Assembly: GCF_014646695.1 (NCBI RefSeq)
Contig: NZ_BMNT01000015.1
Span: forward strand, 117,019-181,018
DNA: 64,000 nt
Reading direction: 5' to 3'
DNA from: Sphaerisporangium melleum
Lineage (GTDB): Bacteria > Actinomycetota > Actinomycetes > Streptosporangiales > Streptosporangiaceae
Below, one piece after another: positions 57,779 to 64,000 of this stretch; position 1 is the stretch's first letter; each line of letters begins with the position of its first letter. The notes under the pieces were generated by a model. The model made no database searches. It had not been told where the DNA came from and worked only from the letters and a program-made list of their open reading frames with translations. Position numbers and translations under genes: made by a program.

Positions 57779-57973
57779 ATGGGACTGCTGGGAAGGTGGC
57801 GCATTCGTGAGCTGAAGGCCCGCGCCAAGCGGAGGCTCGGCGCGAGCACCGGGAACCGCACCTTGGCCGCGGAGGCACGCACCGAGGAGGCCGAAGCCCG
57901 GCTGCTGCAGACCCGCGAGCGCCTGGAGGAGGTCGCACGGCAGATCCGCCGCGAGTACGGCGTCCGGCACTGA
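57779..57973 (+). CDS. CsbD-like small protein
   Basis: A 64-residue basic, coiled-coil-prone protein: RELKARAKRRLGASTGNRTLAAEARTEEAEARLL resembles the CsbD stress-protein repeat (KGKVKEKVGK-type). An AGGAGGCGG sequence precedes ATG 57779. The function of the family, often stress-induced in bacteria, is not established. It is a single-gene unit here. Confidence 0.7.
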   Translation: MGLLGRWRIRELKARAKRRLGASTGNRTLAAEARTEEAEARLLQTRERLEEVARQIRREYGVRH

Positions 57974-58360
57974 CCGCTCCTCGGCCCTGGGCCGCTCGCC
58001 TCCGCCGAACACGCGAACGCAGCCGGCCCGGCCCCACCCACCCGGAGCGGCCGTTCCCCTTCTGACCGGCTCCGTCACCTCGTCGCACCTCCTCCGCCGG
58101 CCCGAGCCAGGGCCACCGCCGGCCCACCCCGCCGGTGTCACCTCCACCGCCGGGAAATCCGCGATGGCCGTGCGACGAAAACGGGATGGCTCGGCGGCGG
58201 GGGACGGGTATGTTCGGGTTCTCCTCTGATGTACGCGATCACTCGGCGCATCGGCGGACGCCGCGGGGGCGGGGGCACCGGCGGGCGGGGCGGGATGAGG
58301 ACGGCGGCCTTGTGCGTTGTCGATCGGCGGGGATGGCCGCCCCGGGGGCTGGAGGTGCAA
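57974..58360. other. Intergenic region, no gene recognised
   Basis: About 390 bases before the RpiR-family regulator. Upstream in-frame codons could extend the regulator, but that stretch is Gly/Arg-rich low complexity. No convincing promoter or RNA is visible. Confidence 0.4.
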
Positions 58361-59236
58361 GTGGCGGACGGGCTCGAACAGCTGATCGGGGACAGGCGTC
58401 TTTCCCCCGTGCAAAGGCGCATCGCCCTATATCTGGGCGAGAACCTTCCTGACGCGATCTTCCTGTCGAGCGTCGAACTGGCCGAGCGGGCCGGGGTCAG
58501 CCAGCCGTCGGTGACCCGGTTCGCGATCGCCCTGGGCTTCGCCGGATATCCGGAGTTCCGCCATGCGCTGCGCCCGCTCGTCCTCGGCGAGGCCGTCGGC
58601 GACCTCCCCCCGTCCCCCGCCGACGGCAACGGGGCGGCGCGCTCCCTGATCGAGATGATCGACCGCGAAATGCGCAACCTCACGGCGCTGCGCGAGCGCC
58701 TGGCCCCGCCGCCCGGCCGGCCCGCCGACGGGTTGTCCGGGCGCATCCGGGGCCTCGGCACGGCTCTGGCGGCCTGCGAGCCGCTTCCCGTGCTCGGACT
58801 GCGGGTGTCGTCCGGGCCGGTCATGACCTTCACCTACTACGCGCGGCGCATCCACCCCGACGTCCGGCCGCTCGTGCACGGCGGTTCCGAGCTGACCGAC
58901 GGGCTGCACGCCGCACGCCGTGCGGGCTCGGAGTGGTTACTCGCCATCGTCCTGCCCCGATACCCGGTCGAGGCCGTGCAGGCGCTGGAGTACGCCGCCA
59001 AGCTCGGCCTGCGCACCGCGGTGATCACCGACCGGGCCGAGGTGCCGTTCCCGGCCGACGTGGTGCTGCCGGCGCCGATGGGCGAGCGGCCGGTGTGCGG
59101 TGCGCACGCGGCGCCGCTCACGCTGGCGATGCTCTTGCTGGAGGCCATGGCCGAGGCCGCGCCGCTGCGCACCCGTGCCCGCCTGGAAGAGGACGAGCGG
59201 ATGAGCGGCCAGACAGGGGTGTTCCTCCGCCCGTGA
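58361..59236 (+). CDS. MurR/RpiR-family transcriptional regulator
   Basis: A 291-residue regulator: N-terminal HTH_6 (LSPVQRRIALYLGENLPDAIFLSSVELAERAGVSQPSVTRFAIALGF) and C-terminal SIS domain that binds phosphosugars or related ligands (GLRVSSGPVMTFTYYARRI...). GTG 58361 follows GGAGG with 5-nt spacing. With an SDR and hutF following on the same strand it could control histidine (or related) degradation; that is inferred from position only. Confidence 0.9.
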   Translation: MADGLEQLIGDRRLSPVQRRIALYLGENLPDAIFLSSVELAERAGVSQPSVTRFAIALGFAGYPEFRHALRPLVLGEAVGDLPPSPADGNGAARSLIEMIDREMRNLTALRERLAPPPGRPADGLSGRIRGLGTALAACEPLPVLGLRVSSGPVMTFTYYARRIHPDVRPLVHGGSELTDGLHAARRAGSEWLLAIVLPRYPVEAVQALEYAAKLGLRTAVITDRAEVPFPADVVLPAPMGERPVCGAHAAPLTLAMLLLEAMAEAAPLRTRARLEEDERMSGQTGVFLRP

Positions 59237-59328
59237 CCGCCCGCGGGCGGGGCGAGGGAGCCGGACGCCTCCCGGACGTCCGGTGGCAGTGATGATCATT
59301 ATGAGCTTCGCGCTGGATAAGTCCCGGA

Positions 59329-59399
59329 AATGCCGAAAAGACGGTACGTAGAGCCCGCACATTAGGAAAGGTGCGAGGACTAGGAGAAAGTACGGCATT
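59329..59399 (+). other. AT-rich structured intergenic element
   Basis: AATGCCG (59329-59335) pairs with CGGCATT (59393-59399) as an outer stem. Inside, CGCAC and GTGCG form a 5-bp hairpin (loop ATTAGGAAAG). The strand is much less GC-rich than the window. It lies 100 bp before the SDR gene. It could be a leader RNA structure or a protein site; no known riboswitch consensus fits. Confidence 0.3.
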
Positions 59400-59499
59400 G
59401 GGAAAATGACCGAGGCGGCGCCGGGCGGCAAGGACGGACCGGGCGGCCAAGGCGGGCCGGGGTCCGGGAGCCGGATGGGCGGCGCCTAAGGTGAGCCGC

Positions 59500-60195
59500 A
59501 TGACCGCACGACCCATCGCACTGATCACCGGGGGCTCCCGCGGAGTCGGGGAGGCCATCGCCCGGGCCCTCGCACCGGCCTACGACCTGATCCTCGGCGG
59601 ACGCGACGGCACCGCGCTCCGCGCTCTCTGCGACGAGCTCGGGGCCCGGCCCTGGGCCGTGGAGCTGACCGACGAGCGCGCGGTCGCCGAGGCGGCGGCC
59701 GGCGTGGACCGGCTCGATCTGCTCGTGCACAGCGCGGGCGTGGCGCGCCTGGGCGCGCTGGCCGAGCTGTCGCTCCGCGACTGGCGGGAGTCGATGGAGG
59801 TCAACGTCATCGCGGTGGCGGGCCTGACCCGGCTGCTGCTGCCCCCGCTGCGCGCCTCGCACGGTCACGTGGTGCTGATCAACTCCGGGGCCGGGCAGCG
59901 CGCCAACCCCGGCTGGGGCGCCTACGCCGCGAGCAAGTTCGCACTGCGGGCCTTCGCCGACGTCCTCCGTCTGGAGGAGGAGCGGTACGGCGTACGGGTG
60001 ACCACCGTGTACCCGGGGAGGATCGCCACCGATATGCAGCGCGAGGTGCGCGAGCACGAGGGCGGCGCGTACGAGCCGGAGCGCTATCTGCGGGCCGAGT
60101 CGGTCGCCGCGGCCGTCCTCGCGGCGGTGACCGCGAGCGGCGACGCCCACGTCACCGAGATCAGCGTGCGCCCCGCGGCCGGCCCGGTCTCCTGA
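59500..60195 (+). CDS. Short-chain dehydrogenase/reductase
   Basis: A 231-residue SDR: cofactor site ITGGSRGVGEAIAR, HSAGVA and catalytic YAASKFALRA. ATG 59500 has AAGGTGAG upstream and is preferred over GTG 59491. It sits between the RpiR-type regulator and hutF on the same strand. Substrate unknown. Confidence 0.9.
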   Translation: MTARPIALITGGSRGVGEAIARALAPAYDLILGGRDGTALRALCDELGARPWAVELTDERAVAEAAAGVDRLDLLVHSAGVARLGALAELSLRDWRESMEVNVIAVAGLTRLLLPPLRASHGHVVLINSGAGQRANPGWGAYAASKFALRAFADVLRLEEERYGVRVTTVYPGRIATDMQREVREHEGGAYEPERYLRAESVAAAVLAAVTASGDAHVTEISVRPAAGPVS

Positions 60196-60201
60196 GTCAA
60201 C

Positions 60202-60211
60202 GAATCGATTC
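60202..60211. promoter_or_regulatory. Perfect 10-bp palindrome upstream of hutF
   Basis: GAATCGATTC (60202-60211) is fully palindromic and lies in the 60-bp gap between the SDR and hutF. It may be an operator half-set for the RpiR-family regulator; no second copy is visible nearby. Confidence 0.3.
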
Positions 60212-60256
60212 AGATAACGGGACATACGTTGACGTTTCCCCGGACAGATTGGGGGA

Positions 60257-61615
60257 GTGTCCGACCTTACCTACTGGTGCGAGCTGGCCTGGATGCCGCC
60301 AGGGACCCCGGTCGAGGGCGTCCTGGTCCGGGTGGAGGGCAACCGCTTCGCCGAGGTCGCGCAAGGGGTCGGCGCCGCCCCCAAGGGGGCCGTGCGCCTG
60401 AGCGGCCTGACGATGCCGGGCATGGCCAACGCGCACTCCCACGCCTTCCACCGCGCTCTGCGCGGGCAGGCCGAGGGCGGCTCGGAGAGCTTCCGCGGCT
60501 GGCGCGAGCGCATGTACGCCATCGCCGACCGGCTCGACCCCGGCACCTATCTCGACCTGGCCAGGGCGACCTACGCCGAGATGGCCATGGCCGGCGTCAC
60601 CTGCGTCGGGGAGTTCCACTACCTGCACCGCGACCGGGGTGGCCGCCCGTACGCCGACCCCAACGCCATGGGCCACGCGCTCGTCCAGGCGGCCAGGGAC
60701 GCCGGGCTGCGCATCACCCTGCTGCAGGCGTGCTATCTGTGCGACGGCATCGGCGCCGCTCCCAGCGGCCCGCAACTGCGCTTCGCCGACCGTGACGCCC
60801 ACCAGTGGGCCGAGCGCGCGGACGCCCTCGCCGAGGAGTATGCCGGCAGCCCGGACGTGGTGGTCGGCGGGGCCGTCCACTCGGTGCGGGCCTGCCCGCC
60901 GGAGCAGATGCCGGTGGTCGCGGAGTTCGGCCACCGCAGGGCCGCCCCGGTGCACGCCCAGGTCTCCGAGCGGCGCACCGAGAACCGCCACTGCGTCGAG
61001 ACCTACTGCGCGACGCCCGTCCAGGTGCTCTACGAGCACGGCGTCCTCGGGCCGCGCACGACCGCCGTCCACGCCACCCACCTGAGCGACGTGGACGTGG
61101 CGCTGCTCAGCGGGTCCTCCACCTATGTGTGCGTGTGCCCGACGACCGAGCGCGACCTGGCCGACGGGGTCGGCCCGGCGCGGCGGCTGCACGAGGCGGG
61201 GTCGCCGATCACCCTGGGCAGCGACAGCAACGTCATCATCGACCTGCTGGAGGAGGCGCGGGCGGTCGAGCTGGACGAGCGCCTGACCACGGGGGAGCGG
61301 GGTCACTGGAGGGCCGCCGACCTGCTCGACGCGGCCACGTCGGTCGGCCAGGCGTCCCTCGGCCACCCCGACGCGGGCTACATCGTCCCGGGCGCCTGGG
61401 CCGACCTGGTGTCGGTGCGGCTGGACTCGGTGCGCACCGCGGGTGCGCGCGCCGCCTCGCCCGCCGACACCGTCGTGTTCGGCGCGTCGGCCTGCGACGT
61501 CCACTCGGTGGTCTCCGGTGGCCGGCGGGTGGTCGTGGAGGGCGGCCACATCCTCGGCGACGTCGGGACTCTGCTGGCCGGCGCGATAACCGCACTGCGC
61601 GACGGGACGTACTGA
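60257..61615 (+). CDS. hutF: Formimidoylglutamate deiminase
   Basis: Converts N-formimino-L-glutamate to N-formyl-L-glutamate plus ammonia in the five-step histidine pathway. The 452-residue amidohydrolase has the metal-binding HxH in NAHSHAFHRALRG, further His in HATHLSD and the Asp in LGSDSN. GTG 60257 follows a GGGGGAG site. The neighbours (regulator, SDR) are the only other candidates for a hut module; hutH, hutU and hutI are not in the window. Confidence 0.93.
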   Translation: MSDLTYWCELAWMPPGTPVEGVLVRVEGNRFAEVAQGVGAAPKGAVRLSGLTMPGMANAHSHAFHRALRGQAEGGSESFRGWRERMYAIADRLDPGTYLDLARATYAEMAMAGVTCVGEFHYLHRDRGGRPYADPNAMGHALVQAARDAGLRITLLQACYLCDGIGAAPSGPQLRFADRDAHQWAERADALAEEYAGSPDVVVGGAVHSVRACPPEQMPVVAEFGHRRAAPVHAQVSERRTENRHCVETYCATPVQVLYEHGVLGPRTTAVHATHLSDVDVALLSGSSTYVCVCPTTERDLADGVGPARRLHEAGSPITLGSDSNVIIDLLEEARAVELDERLTTGERGHWRAADLLDAATSVGQASLGHPDAGYIVPGAWADLVSVRLDSVRTAGARAASPADTVVFGASACDVHSVVSGGRRVVVEGGHILGDVGTLLAGAITALRDGTY

Positions 61616-61638
61616 AGCCGCCCCCCGAGGAGGTGCGC

Positions 61639-61674
61639 ATGCTGGGGATCGCATTCCGATTTACTGGCGTTTAG
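61639..61674 (+). CDS. Candidate 11-codon ORF with strong ribosome binding site
   Basis: ATG 61639 lies 5 nt after GAGGAGG (61627-61633). The peptide is MLGIAFRFTGV, stop TAG at 61672, followed by a GCTTTTTCC tract. It is 24 bp downstream of hutF and ~220 bp ahead of the sigma gene. It could be a leader peptide or a chance match. Confidence 0.3.
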   Translation: MLGIAFRFTGV

Positions 61675-61770
61675 CCGCTTTTTCCGGGGGCACATCATCC
61701 CTCTTCAGGTGCGAACTCATACCTGAGGAGGACGCCGGAAACCATTCTCCGGTCGCATCTCTTTGGGGAA

Positions 61771-61805
61771 TCTTTGCCATGGACTGTTCGTTGATCCGGC
61801 AAAGA
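61771..61805 (+). promoter_or_regulatory. 8-bp inverted repeat in the sigma gene leader
   Basis: TCTTTGCC (61771-61778) and GGCAAAGA (61798-61805) are exact inverted repeats 19 nt apart. They lie in the leader of the sigma-70 gene (about 90 nt before its ATG). A small CCGGA/TCCGG hairpin lies just upstream. These may be regulatory, but nothing more can be said. Confidence 0.35.
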
Positions 61806-61890
61806 GGGGGAGAGCGCGTCGCTCCGGCACGGACGGCCGGCAGGGCGGGCTCACCCGCACACCAGGGCGGGCGAGACGAGGTGCCATCGG

Positions 61891-62832
61891 ATGGCAAGGC
61901 CGACGGGGAATCGGGCTCAGGATCAGCAGGCTGCCGAGAGAGATCTTCTCGGCACCTACCTGGCCGAGATAGGACGAGTGCCCTTGCTCAGCGCCGACCA
62001 GGAGGTCGAGCTGGCCAAGCGCATCGAGGCGGGTCTGTACGCCGAGCAGCTCCTGGACACCGGGGATCCGGAGCCCAAGACGGCGGACGCGACCGATGAG
62101 GAGCTCGAGCGGCTGGCGGTGTCCGGCCGGCGCGCAAAGGACGACTTCATCCAGGCGAACCTCCGCCTGGTGGTGGCCGTCGCCAGGAAGTACAGCGGCC
62201 GGGGGATGCCGCTGATCGACCTGGTGCAGGAGGGCAACCTCGGCCTGGTGCGCGCCGTGGAGAAGTTCGACTACCGCCGCGGCTACAAGTTCTCCACCTA
62301 CGCCACCTGGTGGATCCGCCAGTCGGTCGGGCGCGCCATCCACGAGCAGGCCCGGCCCGTCCGCCTGCCCACCCACGCCGGCGAGCAGATGACCCGCCTG
62401 ATGCGCGTGCGCCGCGACATGATGGCCCAGATGGACGCCGAGCCGACCGACAAGGACCTCGCCGAGGTGCTCGACCTGCCCATCGAGCGGGTTCGCGAGC
62501 TGCGCCGCTGGGCCTCCGACCCGGTGTCGCTGCAGCTCGGGGTGGGCGACGAGGACGAGACCGAGCTCGGCGACATGATCGCCGACGAGACCTGGGCCGA
62601 TCCCGAGCAGCAGGCCCTCGACACCCTCGAGCGCGAGCGCCTGGAAGACTGGCTGCAGGGCTTGGAGGGGCGCACGCGCGAGATGTTGCGGTGGCGTTAC
62701 GGCCTCGTCGACGGCCGCGAGCACACCCTCACCGAGGTCGGCGAGCGCTACGGCATCGGCCGCGACCGCGCGCGGCGCATCGAGCGCGACGCCCTCGCCC
62801 GCCTGCGCAAACTCGCCCAGGCCGCCGCCTAA
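61891..62832 (+). CDS. Group-2 RNA polymerase sigma-70 factor (HrdB/SigB-like)
   Basis: A 313-residue sigma factor. Region 1.2 (LGTYLAEIGRVPLLSADQEVELAKRI), region 2 (RLVVAVARKYSGRGMPLIDLVQEGNLGLVRAVEKFDYRRGYKFSTYATWWIRQ), region 3 and region 4.2 with TEVGERYGIGRDRARRIERDAL. Region 1.1 is absent, which fits group 2 rather than the primary factor. GAGGTG precedes ATG 61891. Its role is probably stationary-phase or stress gene expression; paralogy to HrdB is inferred. Confidence 0.95.
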   Translation: MARPTGNRAQDQQAAERDLLGTYLAEIGRVPLLSADQEVELAKRIEAGLYAEQLLDTGDPEPKTADATDEELERLAVSGRRAKDDFIQANLRLVVAVARKYSGRGMPLIDLVQEGNLGLVRAVEKFDYRRGYKFSTYATWWIRQSVGRAIHEQARPVRLPTHAGEQMTRLMRVRRDMMAQMDAEPTDKDLAEVLDLPIERVRELRRWASDPVSLQLGVGDEDETELGDMIADETWADPEQQALDTLERERLEDWLQGLEGRTREMLRWRYGLVDGREHTLTEVGERYGIGRDRARRIERDALARLRKLAQAAA

Positions 62833-62950
62833 CCCGGCGCGGGCGGCAGCCCGGTCGCCGAACATTCTCGTCATCGGCGCGTCGATTGGGACGCGCCGAT
62901 GACGCTTCAGCAACCCTCCGAAACGTGGCCGAAACATCACTGTGGTGAGT

Positions 62951-62988
62951 TTCACGTACGTGAAACACGCAGGGTCCAGACCTGAAAC
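62951..62988 (+). promoter_or_regulatory. Predicted GlnR box in the ammonium transporter promoter
   Basis: Half-sites every 11 bp: TTCAC (62951-62955), GAAAC (62962-62966), GGTCC (62973-62977), GAAAC (62984-62988), each separated by 6 nt. This fits the a-b-a-b layout gTnAC-n6-GaAAC of actinobacterial GlnR sites (the third is weak). An 18-bp perfect palindrome GTTTCACGTACGTGAAAC (62949-62966) overlaps it. Two further GAAAC pentamers, at 62920 and 62931, are also 11 bp apart. Confidence 0.65.
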
Positions 62989-63101
62989 GGCAGAAGAACA
63001 CGCTTTCGCCCAACGTCAGTGTGCAGCCGGTCAATGAAGCCCTGGAGCGCCCACTGCGGGAGAAAACGGCCACACGCCATTTGTAAGGAGGGTCGCATCG
63101 G

Positions 63102-64000
63102 ATGAAGATCGATAGCGGCACCACAGCCTGGATGCTCGCGGCCACCGCGCTGGTGCTGCTGATGACGCCGGGACTCGCGTTCTTCTACGGGGGCATGACC
63201 AGGGCCAAGAGCGTCCTGAACATGATGATGATGTCCTTCGTCAGCATCATCACCGTCAGCATCGCCTGGGCCCTTTACGGACACTCGCTGGCGTTCGGTA
63301 CGAACGGCAGTGAACTGCTGAACCGCTTCGTGGGTGGCCTGGAGGCCGTCGGCCTGCAGAGCCTGGTGGACACCGCGACCAAGGACGACGGCACCGGCAT
63401 GCCGAGCCTGGTGTTCTCGGCGTTCCAGCTCACCTTCGCCATCATCACCGTGGCACTGATCAGCGGTGCCATCGCCGACCGCGCCAAGTTCGGGGCGTGG
63501 GTGGTCTTCTCCATCGTCTGGGCGACGGTCGTCTACTTCCCGGTGGCCCACTGGGTGTGGGGCGGCGGCTGGCTGACCCAGCTCGGCATCGAGGACTTCG
63601 CCGGCGGCACGGTGGTCCACGTCAACGCCGGTGCGGCGGGCCTGGCGCTCGCGCTGGTGATCGGCAAGCGCAGCGGCTGGCGCAAGGACCCCATGCGTCC
63701 GCACAACCTGACCCTCGTGCTCCTCGGTGTCGGCCTGCTGTGGTTCGGCTGGTTCGGCTTCAACGCCGGCTCCGAGCTCGCGGTCGACGGCACCGCCGGC
63801 CTCGCCTTCATGAACACCCAGCTCGCGACCGCGGTGGCCGCCGGCGCCTGGATCCTGGTCGAGAAGCTCCGCGACGGCCACTCCACCACCCTCGGCGTCG
63901 CCTCCGGCGCGGTCGCCGGTCTGGTCGCCATCACTCCCGCCTGTGGTTTCGTCGACCCGTGGGCCGCGATGGTCATCGGCGCCATCGCCGGTGCCGCCTG
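63102..64000 (+). CDS. amt: Ammonium transporter Amt/MEP (3' truncated by window)
   Basis: The visible 299 residues carry the Amt signature DFAGGTVVHVNAGAAGLALALVIGKR with one pore histidine, the FYGGMTRAKSVLNMMM segment, and repeated hydrophobic helices. Imports ammonium when nitrogen is scarce. ATG 63102 has AAGGAGG about 10 nt upstream. The upstream region holds a GlnR-type box, supporting nitrogen control. Genes glnB/glnD often follow, outside the window. The 3' end is cut at 64000. Confidence 0.96.
   Translation, partial: MKIDSGTTAWMLAATALVLLMTPGLAFFYGGMTRAKSVLNMMMMSFVSIITVSIAWALYGHSLAFGTNGSELLNRFVGGLEAVGLQSLVDTATKDDGTGMPSLVFSAFQLTFAIITVALISGAIADRAKFGAWVVFSIVWATVVYFPVAHWVWGGGWLTQLGIEDFAGGTVVHVNAGAAGLALALVIGKRSGWRKDPMRPHNLTLVLLGVGLLWFGWFGFNAGSELAVDGTAGLAFMNTQLATAVAAGAWILVEKLRDGHSTTLGVASGAVAGLVAITPACGFVDPWAAMVIGAIAGAA

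Noticed and set aside
58937-59431. Hydrophobic open frame opposite the RpiR regulator end and the AT-rich intergenic region
   Set aside because: It overlaps the regulator in antisense, has no ribosome binding site, and the hydrophobic part arises from the AT-rich spacer.

Overview
The window is very GC-rich, with frequent GTG and TTG starts, many GTGA/ATGA stop-start overlaps, a DUF5753/DUF397 regulator array and an M. tuberculosis-like cysteine operon. This points to a filamentous actinomycete. A Streptosporangiales-type organism is my best guess from general gene content; no 16S rRNA gene or other taxonomic marker is present.

Layout. 1-1300: 3' end of an SF2 helicase. 1596-13200: a conserved core block in the same order as M. 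tuberculosis Rv1330c-Rv1341: pncB / clpS / DUF2017 / JAMM peptidase mec / cysO / cysM, then (after a DUF3352 protein and a thioesterase) murI / metallo-beta-lactamase-fold hydrolase / rph / rdgB. 13.2-16.8 kb: a membrane molybdopterin oxidoreductase, a small TA-flanked inverted-repeat element, and a papain-fold toxin-like / Imm35-like pair. 16.8-22.4 kb: an ABC exporter and a LuxR-type two-component system on the minus strand. 22.5-29.4 kb: a small ORF, an unusual short tRNA with a UAG anticodon, bcp, a PLP-fold amino-acid enzyme, a membrane NACHT ATPase, a GT-C glycosyltransferase and a cold-shock gene with a hairpin leader. 29.5-47.1 kb looks accessory: a flavin disulfide reductase, a DUF5753 regulator with three DUF397 genes (one decayed), a membrane HExxH protease pair, an alpha/beta hydrolase facing a TetR gene across a perfect operator, two ECF sigma modules (ECF41 and ECF42), a LysR/SDR pair and a large HEPN-like protein.

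47.3-64 kb is nitrogen and one-carbon metabolism. A tandem glycine riboswitch controls gcvT-gcvH, followed by sdaA. Next is a gamma-glutamyl polyamine (or amine) catabolic cluster: amidohydrolase, SDR, aldehyde dehydrogenase, GS-like ligase and a divergent FadR-type regulator. After a few membrane and small proteins come an RpiR-family regulator, an SDR, formiminoglutamate deiminase hutF, a group-2 sigma-70 factor, and the start of an ammonium transporter behind a GlnR-type box.

The most interesting signals are the apparently leaderless 38-codon ORF ahead of cysO-cysM, the class-I-shaped tRNA with a Leu anticodon, the HEPN-like protein at 45.5 kb, the toxin/immunity-like pair, and the terminator-like hairpin in the cold-shock leader. 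All functions are read from sequence motifs and family knowledge without database searches.
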